DNA of 41,140 bases from IMG/VR virus record IMGVR_UViG_3300007640_007576, positions 1 to 41,140 of that record; one strand, 5' to 3'. Shown here in pieces: positions 28,074-36,500 of the stretch. The notes beneath the pieces are model-generated. The model did not search any database, was not told where the DNA came from, and was given only the letters and a program-made list of their open reading frames with translations. The position numbers and the translations under genes are program-made. This stretch comes from a virus. Each line of letters starts with the position of its first letter. The stretch's first letter is position 1.

Positions 28074-28232
28074 ATGATGAATTTTTTTAGCCGATCAACG
28101 TGCGCCCATCTACTTATGTGTTTTTCTGTGATTCTAATTGGGCTTGGTCTTAGTATACTAAGTTTAGGGTGGGGTTTGGCAAGTGCTGGCCTTGCGTGCG
28201 GTATTTATGGGTATCTCTTAGGGGCTGAATAA
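28074..28232 (+). CDS. small membrane protein, 52 aa
   Basis: A short frame missed by a length cut-off: MMNFFSRSTCAHLLMCFSVILIGLG... with one long or two short hydrophobic helices (HLLMCFSVILIGLGLSILSL and GLASAGLACGIYGYLLG), ending GAE. The stop TAA overlaps the portal ATG (TAATG), so the two are coupled. No Shine-Dalgarno is present; the promoter geometry places initiation on the ATG. It could be an inner-membrane or virion-associated protein; no family recognised. Confidence 0.6.
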   Translation: MMNFFSRSTCAHLLMCFSVILIGLGLSILSLGWGLASAGLACGIYGYLLGAE

Positions 28233-29734
28233 TGGCATGGAATTCCACATCTAACAAATCACTTCGCAACATTGCTGTAGGGCCAGAGGAGCAGAAAGCT
28301 GCTCCTATTTCTGTTGGCGCCCCAGTTTCGTACAGCCCTTCTTTGGCGGATAATCGTGGTTATCATGATGGGTGGGACATTGTTAAGGCTTATAAAGAGG
28401 GCGTCGCTAAGGTCACTTGGGTGTTTAGAAGCATTGATGTGATCGCTTCAAACCAAGCACGCCTTCCCATGATTTTACGCAAAGACAACAATCCCTTTGG
28501 TGAGATTGTCCAAGACGCTGATTTGTTGAAAATCTTCAATAACACTGCCAACCAGGGCGAGAATGCGTTTGCGTTTAGGTATCGTTTGTCTGCTCAGCTT
28601 CTCATGAGTAGTCGTGGTGTTTTTGTTGAGGTTGTACGAGGTAGAGGTGGTGTACCCATTGCGCTTCACCTTTTGCCGCCTCAGAATACGTCACCTATTC
28701 CTGATGTTCAGAAGTTTGTGAAGGGTTTTGAAGTCAAGATTAGTGCACATGAGAAGCGTACGTTGCGTCCAGAGAATGTCATCTGGATTCGCCGTCCGCA
28801 TCCTTTGGATCCTTACTTGTCGATGACCCCAATGGAAGCTTCTGGGGTTGCTATCGAAGTCGAAAGTTTGGCTAAAATCTACAACAGGAACTTCTTGATT
28901 AACGACGGTCGTCCCGGCGGTCTACTTGTTCTACGCAGCGAGATCGCTGACGAGGATAAAGAGGAGTTACGTTCCCGTTTCCGTGGCAATATCGGTAGAG
29001 CAGGCGCTGTAGGTGTAATTTCCGCCGATGATGGTGCAGATTTCGTTGATACTGCAGCCAGTCCTCGTGATGCTGCGTATATCCAGATGCGAACAATCAC
29101 CAAAGAAGAGATTTTGGCAGCATTTGGTGTACCTGAGTCGATTATCGGCAACTCTTCTAACCGTACTTTCGCTAACGCTTCTGAAGAGGGGAAGGTTTTC
29201 TGGATGGAAACCATGTCTCCGCACTTGGACTTGATTGCACGATCGTTCGACAAGATTGATCCTACTTACTACATTGATTTCGATACCGGTAATGTTCCCA
29301 CGCTGGTTTTAGCTAGTCAGGAGCGGGCGATGCACTATTTGTCAGAGTTCCAGCAAGGTCTAATTAGTGTTAATGAGTATCGTCAAGCGGTGAGCCGTAA
29401 GCGTGTTGATGGCGATATTGCTGATTCGTTGTTGGCTAACCCGAATCAGACGCCGATTGCGAATACTGAGAAAACGCAGGAGGAGATTGCTGCTGAGCAG
29501 GAGGAAGCAGCGGCGGCTGAGGGCGGTGCAGTTCCGACCAGTATTGCTCCTGGCGGCGGTGCTCCCGGTGCAGGTGTTGGTGAATCATTGGATGCGCAGA
29601 GGTCTGCTGCGTTTAGTCAGGATGTTGCTGAGTTTAGTCCTGAGGTTGGCGGGTTTGTTCCTGCTGGCACTGTGCAGGGTACTGATAATATTGAAGCTCC
29701 TGCATCAAGAGTTCCTAGCGAATCTGCACTATAG
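28232..29734 (+). CDS. HK97-type portal protein
   Basis: A 500-residue portal forming the DNA entry ring of the prohead. Family blocks: VFRSIDVIASNQARLPM, FAFRYRLSAQLLMSSRGVFVEVVRG, LLPPQNTSPIPD, VIWIRRPHPLDPYLSMTPMEA, YNRNFLINDGRPGGLLVL and EEILAAFGVPESIIGN...FANASEEGKVFWMET. The C-terminal 90 residues are Glu/Ala- and Gly/Pro-rich and probably disordered. Start by TAATG overlap with the membrane-protein gene. Confidence 0.93.
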   Translation: MAWNSTSNKSLRNIAVGPEEQKAAPISVGAPVSYSPSLADNRGYHDGWDIVKAYKEGVAKVTWVFRSIDVIASNQARLPMILRKDNNPFGEIVQDADLLKIFNNTANQGENAFAFRYRLSAQLLMSSRGVFVEVVRGRGGVPIALHLLPPQNTSPIPDVQKFVKGFEVKISAHEKRTLRPENVIWIRRPHPLDPYLSMTPMEASGVAIEVESLAKIYNRNFLINDGRPGGLLVLRSEIADEDKEELRSRFRGNIGRAGAVGVISADDGADFVDTAASPRDAAYIQMRTITKEEILAAFGVPESIIGNSSNRTFANASEEGKVFWMETMSPHLDLIARSFDKIDPTYYIDFDTGNVPTLVLASQERAMHYLSEFQQGLISVNEYRQAVSRKRVDGDIADSLLANPNQTPIANTEKTQEEIAAEQEEAAAAEGGAVPTSIAPGGGAPGAGVGESLDAQRSAAFSQDVAEFSPEVGGFVPAGTVQGTDNIEAPASRVPSESAL

Positions 29735-29836
29735 TTTATATAATTACCCGTTTTTCAGTTTATATAAATACGCTAAAGTAACAACCCTCGCCCCGATAAC
29801 ATATACTCAGGGCGCTCTTAGACCTTAAGGAGAGAC
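29735..29836. other. portal-protease intergenic region with direct repeats
   Basis: A 102-nt AT-rich gap. AGTTTATATAA occurs at 29733-29743 and 29757-29767, and CGCCC/GGGCG near 29789-29814 can form a short hairpin. A TTAAGGAGAGAC site leads into the protease gene. It may contain a late promoter, but no clean -35/-10 pair is seen. Confidence 0.4.
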
Positions 29837-31414
29837 ATGACTTCTGTCGTTATGGAAAATGCATCTGAAAAGGAAGAAGACTTCACTTTTAAGGCCATTT
29901 CAGGCCAGATTGGCATTGATAAAGCCGAAGGTATTGTCGAAGCATTTGTTTCAGGTATTGGCAATCGCGATTCAGTTGGCGATGTTGTTATTTCTGGGGC
30001 TTTTAACGAATCTTTAAAGCGCCGTAAGCCCCGAGTTGTTTGGGGCCACGATTGGAATCAGCCCATCGGTAAGGTTCTGGAGATTTACGAAGTTTCTAGA
30101 AATGATCCAAGACTGCCTGAGAAGATGAAGAATGCTAAGATTGGCGGACTTTACGCAAAAGTTCAGTTTAACCTCAATACTGAGCGTGGTCGTGAGGCGT
30201 TCGCAAATGTTGCATTTTATGGAAATGATCAAGAGTGGTCGATTGGTTACAAAACACTAACCGCCGATTACGATGCTATGCAAAAAGCAAACATGCTTAA
30301 AGAAGTTGAACTATACGAGATTTCTCCCGTACTACACGGCGCTAATCAGCTAACCGGTACTATTTCTGTAAAAGACGATGAAGAAGGCACAGTGACAAAA
30401 ATGCATATGGATGACAACGGAATGGGTAAGCCGTCAAATAGAGCCGACGCAATGTCATCAATGATTGGCAATGCGCTTTCTCAAGCTCTTCGTAAGCCGG
30501 TAAAAATTATCAGTGTTGACGGAAACTCGGTAATCTTTGAGACAGGCGAAGACATGACATGGATGGCCACGTTCTCAATGGACGAAGGCAACATCATGGT
30601 TGGGAAGCCTACGAGAGTGAAGCCTACGATGTCGTATACGCCGGTTGGTGATTCGGCTCCTCCTTCGATGATGGTTAAGGACCCTGACGAGAAGGACGCT
30701 GAAGAGCCTGAAGGTATCCGTGACGCAGAGGACGAGCACGGTACTTGGGCGACTCCTGATATTGCTTTAGCATGGTCGAAAACATTTGGTTGTTCTGGCA
30801 CCCACTCACATGGTGGTGGCTATCTTCCTTGTGACACGCACGAGGAGTACCTTGAGGCACTGAAACGTTTTGATGGTAATGCTAACATCAATGTTCACAA
30901 CAACTACTTGGCCGGTGTGGAGGTCGAAGAGGCAAAGGATGCTACTGGCGGCTGTTCTTGCGGTACCGAAGAAAAGGGTCATGGGTACGGGGAGTCAAAG
31001 ACACCTGAGTATCTCAAAGACCCCATGGCGCTTCTTTTGATGGCTTACAACGAGATGTTGAAGCTTCGTGGTGCAGGCACACTACGTGAAGCCACGCTTG
31101 AGCTTATTGCTGGCGTTGAGGATTATCTGACGGAGGCTCCGATGTCTCGTCCAATGGAGCAGGGCGAAAAGGCTGTTTCTGGTTTCGTGGTACACGTTAA
31201 GTGCTCTGATGATGAGGCTCTTGATGTTTCGTCTGCGCTTTCGGCTGTGCCTGTTTTCTCCTTCAAGACAGATGAGGGCGTGGATGTTCACTTCTCTACG
31301 AAGATGGATCATGATGAACTTATGGTTAAGGTAGCGGATTCTTTGGCTACTTTGGAATTTGTTCCTAGCATTAGCATTACAGAACCCATTGACACCGATG
31401 AGGGTGCTCAATAA
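29837..31414 (+). CDS. prohead protease with long C-terminal extension
   Basis: Residues 15-170 match the HK97 prohead protease (S78): SGQIGIDKAEGIVEAFVSGIGNRDSVGDVV, GAF, the His in VVWGHDWNQPIGKV (H71) and the Ser in EWSIGYKT (S135), with ELYEISPV..GAN after it. The family matures capsids by cutting scaffold and coat. Unusually, the protein has a 350-residue C-terminal extension with an acidic linker and two Cys/His clusters (FGCSGTHSHGGGYLPCDTHEEY and GGCSCGTEEKGHG). The first of these recurs in the next gene product. The Shine-Dalgarno is strong (AAGGAGAG). Confidence 0.88.
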   Translation: MTSVVMENASEKEEDFTFKAISGQIGIDKAEGIVEAFVSGIGNRDSVGDVVISGAFNESLKRRKPRVVWGHDWNQPIGKVLEIYEVSRNDPRLPEKMKNAKIGGLYAKVQFNLNTERGREAFANVAFYGNDQEWSIGYKTLTADYDAMQKANMLKEVELYEISPVLHGANQLTGTISVKDDEEGTVTKMHMDDNGMGKPSNRADAMSSMIGNALSQALRKPVKIISVDGNSVIFETGEDMTWMATFSMDEGNIMVGKPTRVKPTMSYTPVGDSAPPSMMVKDPDEKDAEEPEGIRDAEDEHGTWATPDIALAWSKTFGCSGTHSHGGGYLPCDTHEEYLEALKRFDGNANINVHNNYLAGVEVEEAKDATGGCSCGTEEKGHGYGESKTPEYLKDPMALLLMAYNEMLKLRGAGTLREATLELIAGVEDYLTEAPMSRPMEQGEKAVSGFVVHVKCSDDEALDVSSALSAVPVFSFKTDEGVDVHFSTKMDHDELMVKVADSLATLEFVPSISITEPIDTDEGAQ

Positions 31415-31444
31415 GATACTCTATAAAGGATTTAGGAGTTTATA

Positions 31445-33337
31445 ATGAGTGAAAATCTTAACGAAGACCTTCAGAAGTTTGAAGAAATTCAGGCGATGCT
31501 GGACGGTGAAGAGAAGGGCATGCATGAGGACGAGAAGGGTGCGCCTTCTGTTTTCATGACCGATATCCGTTTCAAGGAGATGCAGGATGCTGGTGAGCTA
31601 ATTTCTGAAGAGGAGTTTGCTGAGCTTTCTGAAGAAGATCAGCTGCTCATGGAGAAGGTTCTTGTCATGGACGAGAAGGGTGATACTCCTATGGGTTGGA
31701 TGTTCCGTTTCAAGTCAGAAGATGACGAGGACGAGGCTGACGAAGACGAAGCTGATGAGGCGGACGAGGATGACGAGGATGACGAGGACGCCGAGGAAGC
31801 CGACGAAGATGGCGAGGAAGCCGACGAAGATGGCGAGGAAGCCGACGAAGAAGAAGCCGACGAAGACGCCGAAGACGACGAAGATGATGATGTGAGCGAA
31901 AAGGCCGCAGTCATCATGTCAATGATGCGTGCGCCTAAGAGTGACAAGCCTTCAATTTTCTTGACCGACTCTCGGTTTAAGGAAATGATGGAAGACGGTG
32001 AGCTAGTTTCCGATGAAGACTACGATGGTCTTGACGAAGACGCTAAGGGAGCTTTTGAGGCTGTCGATGTTTACGAAGAGGGCACCGGCAAGGGCTATGG
32101 TGGACGCTATCGTCGTCGCAGTCCCCTTGAGCTGAACGCTATGCGGAAGGCAGAAGACGAGAACGCTGTTGAAGACGTATTTGAAACTGCTGAAGAAGCG
32201 ATGGAACGTGCTGAAGCTCTTGGTTGCGAAGGCATGCACCGTGCAGGTAAGATGTTCATGCCTTGCGCTTCCCACGATGAGTGGATGGATCTGAGCAAGA
32301 AAGAAATGGCTGCCAAGAAAGAGCGTGAAGCCGAACAGGCTGAAGCTGCTCGTGAAGCTCGGCAGGCTGCTCAGCAGCAGGCACAGGAAGATGCTCCTGC
32401 AGGAATGCCCGCAGAGGGCATGAAGTCAGATGACTTCCTGTGCGGATTTAGCCGTAAGTCAGTTAATCAACCATGCGAGTTTTGTCAAGGAGGGTGTATG
32501 CCTACCGAAGATCTCCCCGGTTTAGGAGATATTGAGTCCCAGGTCAAGTCACTACATCAAGGTTCAGAGATTGTTGGTTCTGGTTACTCAACAGCAGACG
32601 ACATTTTCGTTGTCGATGTGAAGCGTGCCGATGGTTCGTGCATTCAGGTCTTCCTGTCCGGCGAGGGCGAGGAGATGGGCTGGCTGCGTATTGATGAAGA
32701 TGAGATGGATGCCAAGTCTGGTGAGATGCAGGACATTGTATCTCAGGCCGACGCCGAAGACGCTGCCGTTAAGGCTCTTGAGGATCTCGACATCAAGGGC
32801 GACGTGATGGGCGTTCTGGTCGATGTGTTTGCTAATCAGGACGTGTACGTCGTTGAGGTTGATACCAACGAGAAGAGCTACGATGTGTTCGTTTCTCCTG
32901 AGGGCAAGGTCCTTGGCTTCGATGAGTACGAAGTTGAGAATCCTTTCGACTACGACATGGACGAGGAAGATGAACTGAAGGCTCTTGAGGCTGAGCTTGA
33001 GATCAAGCGCATGTACTCTCGTGAACAGCGTGAGGCCATGGCTGAGTCTGGCGACGCTCTTCCTGACGGTTCTTTCCCAATTGCTGATGCTGCGGATCTG
33101 GATAACGCTATCCAGGCTTACGGTCGTGCCAAGGATAAGGCTGCGGCTAAGGAGCACATCATGAAGCGTGCTAAGGAGCTTGGCAAGGAAGACATGATTC
33201 CTGCGGATTGGAACGAGGAAGAGCCAGAGGCACCTGAAGCGGAGGCTGATGCGCCTGCGGAGAAGGAAGAAGACGTTGAGCTTATCAACGCTTTGGCCGA
33301 ATTCCAGAACATGCTCGATGGTGAAGATTTGGCCTGA
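31445..33337 (+). CDS. acidic head-morphogenesis/scaffold-like protein, 630 aa
   Basis: A highly acidic 630-residue protein right after the protease. It contains two copies of 'PS(V/I)F(M/L)TD.RFKEM...GEL(I/S)S(E/D)E' (from about residue 34 and about 168) and, between them, a Glu/Asp/Ala-rich stretch written in 21-bp repeats. A Cys/His element (GCEGMHRAGKMFMPCASHDEW, about 258-280), a Cys-rich patch (CGFSRK...CEFCQGGC), and a C-terminal domain SREQREAMAESGDALPDGSFPIADAADLDNAI...HIMKRAKELG follow. The last resembles DUF6582-type tails in phage head proteins. Its position and charge suggest a scaffold or decoration role. No major capsid protein was identified; this one does not look like a capsid fold. 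Confidence 0.65.
   Translation: MSENLNEDLQKFEEIQAMLDGEEKGMHEDEKGAPSVFMTDIRFKEMQDAGELISEEEFAELSEEDQLLMEKVLVMDEKGDTPMGWMFRFKSEDDEDEADEDEADEADEDDEDDEDAEEADEDGEEADEDGEEADEEEADEDAEDDEDDDVSEKAAVIMSMMRAPKSDKPSIFLTDSRFKEMMEDGELVSDEDYDGLDEDAKGAFEAVDVYEEGTGKGYGGRYRRRSPLELNAMRKAEDENAVEDVFETAEEAMERAEALGCEGMHRAGKMFMPCASHDEWMDLSKKEMAAKKEREAEQAEAAREARQAAQQQAQEDAPAGMPAEGMKSDDFLCGFSRKSVNQPCEFCQGGCMPTEDLPGLGDIESQVKSLHQGSEIVGSGYSTADDIFVVDVKRADGSCIQVFLSGEGEEMGWLRIDEDEMDAKSGEMQDIVSQADAEDAAVKALEDLDIKGDVMGVLVDVFANQDVYVVEVDTNEKSYDVFVSPEGKVLGFDEYEVENPFDYDMDEEDELKALEAELEIKRMYSREQREAMAESGDALPDGSFPIADAADLDNAIQAYGRAKDKAAAKEHIMKRAKELGKEDMIPADWNEEEPEAPEAEADAPAEKEEDVELINALAEFQNMLDGEDLA
31796..31837. repeat. 21-bp tandem repeat coding for Glu/Ala/Asp
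   Basis: GAAGCCGACGAAGATGGCGAG appears at 31796-31816 and 31817-31837, with a partial third copy starting at 31838. It encodes EADEDGE units in the acidic region of the 630-aa protein and could vary in copy number. Confidence 0.85.
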
Positions 33338-33357
33338 TCCGGAAGGGGTTGCAGCTT

Positions 33358-33540
33358 ATGAGACCCGCTCGCTTAGAGCAAGTGATCAGTCAGGCAAATG
33401 AGGCATTATTTAATGTAGGCAGCAATGCTGTTGTAGGCGATAGTTGGCACAAAGATACGGTAAAATACTTTTATCAGGATGATGTGCTTGTAGAGTACGT
33501 TCCCTTGGACGATGGAAAGGCTTCTGATGATGGAAACTGA
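33358..33540 (+). CDS. small hypothetical protein, 60 aa
   Basis: It starts at ATG 33358 with GGAAGGGG 9 nt upstream; the TTG at 33349 is less likely. The product MRPARLEQVISQANEALFNVG... is alpha/beta with VKYFYQDDVLVEYVPLDDGK and an acidic end. Its stop overlaps the start of the giant gene by 14 nt, so the two are coupled. I do not recognise the family; its place between head genes suggests a virion or assembly role. Confidence 0.6.
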   Translation: MRPARLEQVISQANEALFNVGSNAVVGDSWHKDTVKYFYQDDVLVEYVPLDDGKASDDGN

Positions 33541-36500
33541 AACTCCTGAAATCGGACCTTATTTTTCTAAGGTTGGTCCTGAAATTGGGCCTAACGCCGA
33601 CCAGTTAACTGCTTTAACTCGTGGCCGTGGTCCTCGTCGTGGCAATCTTGAAGATCTGCTGAAGTATTGGCGTCCGATCATGAAGAAGCCGGGTGGCTTT
33701 CGTCGGTGTGTCGTTATTTTGATGGACAAGCCGCAGTTTGGTGGTAAGCCGCAGCGTATTTGTGCTTGGCTTCACCACGAGTTGACTGGTAAGTGGCCGA
33801 ATGAGGGCAAGGGTAAGCGTGGCGCTGGTAAGGGGAACCGGAAGCGGCGTGGCAAGTTGACTCGTCGTGTTCGTTCTGCTGCTCGAAAAGCAAAGTCTGT
33901 TGATTTGAGTCAGCCAGAGTATTCTGGTTCTTCTTTGCGTTATGCTGTGAGCGAGTCTCGTGCTTATGGCGGCATTTTGGTTCAGCCGATTGCGGGTCGT
34001 CAGAATGTTGTTGATATGAAGGCTGCTATTTTTAGGCAGTATTTGGATACACCAATTGCTGTTGAGCATGATGAGTTTTCTGTTAAGCGTGTAGGCTTGT
34101 TTGGTTCTAACAGTCGCTTTGGTCAGGTAGCTCAGGCTGTCGGCTCCAGTGCTCTTCCTGGCAATGTTAGTGTTGTCAGAAGTCCTGTGCGTTCAGGGAT
34201 TTATCGTGCGCTAACTCCGGGTGGAGGTAGCGGTCGTGGCCGTCGTTTGGCGGGCGCTGGTCGTCGCTTATTGGGCCGTTCGGGTCGTGGTGCCCGTAAC
34301 CGGTTCCGTTGTCCGCCTGGGTTTGAGAATGGCGGTACGTTCACTGATCGTCGTTTCAGTACTTGTGGTGCCCAGGTTTTGGGTATTCCGGGGGTTGGTC
34401 CGGGATCTCTCATCGGTGGTACGGGTCGGGCGCTGGCTAGGTTAGCTAGAAACGCTGAACTTATTTCGAGTATTGGCGATTTGCGCTCTCAAAGAAATCC
34501 TGGCGTCTTTATTCGTGCTGCCCAGATTCCGACCACTCCGAAGAAAGTCAATGTCACTGCTCGTGCCGCTGGTGTTAACACGGTTCTGAACGCTATTGAT
34601 GATGATCGTTGGAGCATTCGGGTTTCTAAACGAGATGGTGTTATTCTTGAGCCTGTTGCAGGTTTGAGTTTCTTCGCTAATCAGACCGGCGACTTTGACG
34701 ATGTTGTGGACGGCTCGTTGATTATCAAGAATCCTGATGCTTCGTTTGATTCTCCTGAAATCGTTGAGGCTGTTCAGTCTATCAATGCGGGCTTTAGGGA
34801 TGTGTACTTTGCGATTCCTGAGGTCGGTGTTGTTCGTTTCGGTAGAGAGGGCGGTGAGCTTAGTCCTGCAGATCGTGCGTCTTTAAGTCGTACTCTACCT
34901 ACTCGCATTTCTCGTGATGCTGATCTTCCGGATCCGACTGCCGGTCTGCGAGGGTTTGCTGACGATTCTGGCGGTAAGTTCGTTGTCGAGTTCGGCAATC
35001 TTAATGAGCAGGGCCGCTTTAATGTTGAACAGGCCGACAACAAACTAGTTAAAGTACAGGGGCCGGGGGGCACGGTTCGTCAGGTTCCTCAGTGGGTTTA
35101 TGAAACGTTTTTGTCTCGTTCTGCACCACGTCGTGCTAAGGACGATCCGATCTTTGAGCTTGTTCCGGAGGGCAAGTCCGTAAACCCTTTTTTCATAACC
35201 GCAAAGGCGGTCCAACCCGATACACTCTATAAAGAGTATCAGGCGGATATTGCGTTTAAGATAGATGCCTATAAGGATCAGGCGTATTTGGGCGGGGTGA
35301 ACTTTAAGCGTGTCCGTCCTGGCGGTGTTCCTTTGCGTCGGGCGTTGGGCGGGTTTGCTTCGGCATTAGCGTTCTTTGATCCGTCGATCAGTCGTTATCG
35401 TTGTCCCCCTGGTTTTACTGGGGGCGGTCAGTTAACGAATATGCGTGGCACTACTTGTGGCCGTAGTTTGAGGTCTTCCACGATGTTAAGCTTGGGTAAT
35501 TTGCAGGATGCTCGTGGTAAGTTTGCCCGCAACAGACCCGGCTCAGGTCGCTTGGCTGGTGTCATTGTAGATGATATCGAAGAGGGAAGTTTCAGGCAAG
35601 GTGTCTTTGAGACTCAGGCTGCTTTCGATGAGGTTATTGCTGACTTTGATAAGTTGTCAGAGCGGCTTCCTCCTGTTGATCAGTTGGATAGGCTGACTCC
35701 TGTGAATATGCCTCCGTTGACTGATGATGTGCGTGCAGCTTTGGATAACATCGGTAATGATTTATCTGCTGCTTTGCGTCGTGTTCAGTTTAGTGGGGCT
35801 GATGAGTTGGATGAGCCGTCTTGGGAGGCGTTGGCTTCACGGTTGCAGGATATCGCCACGGTTGAGGCGCAGCGTCAGGCGTATCTAGATTTTTACGGCA
35901 TTCGGTCGCCGGGTTTGGAGTCTGCTGCTCGACTTGATAGCGATATTGATGAGTTTGCTGGTCGTCTTGTTGGTATTGCAGAGAATCGACGTGTAGCGAC
36001 TACGGTTGATGAAGTCGCAGAAGAGGGTGTGACGGCCCTGTCTGTAGGTGAGCGTGCAGAAGAACGCATTGAAGCTTTGATAGATTTGAACGATCAAGAC
36101 GGTTTGTGGGATGTGGCAAGCATGGTTGATTATGCTGATCTGCTTGACCAGTTACCGATGCCCGAGACTGATGAGGAAGATCGCAGGTTGGGGCTTACGC
36201 AGGAGCAGTTCCGTGATGCCATGGTAAATCAGGTGTCGAAGTATGTGGCGAAAGTTGGTGAGGATCCGGATAGTCTTTCTTTGGAAGAGTACTCGTATTT
36301 GTCTTATGCGTTAGGGCGGATTGCTGAGACTGAAGGATACGGCCCGGATCGTAGAATGTTAAGCATGGCGTATGACACCATTTACAATTTAACGGCAGAT
36401 AGAAGAAGGCGAGAGTTAGGTCAGTTGGATCGCCCAAGTTCTGAAAGATCTGAAGAGGCTTTGATTTACCTCATCTTGTCTACTTCAGAAAACGAGTATC

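Noticed and set aside
31617-31947. Ser-rich and Arg-rich long frames on both strands over the acidic repeat region
   Set aside because: They are shadows of the Glu/Asp-rich repeat in the 630-aa gene and have no ribosome-binding sites.
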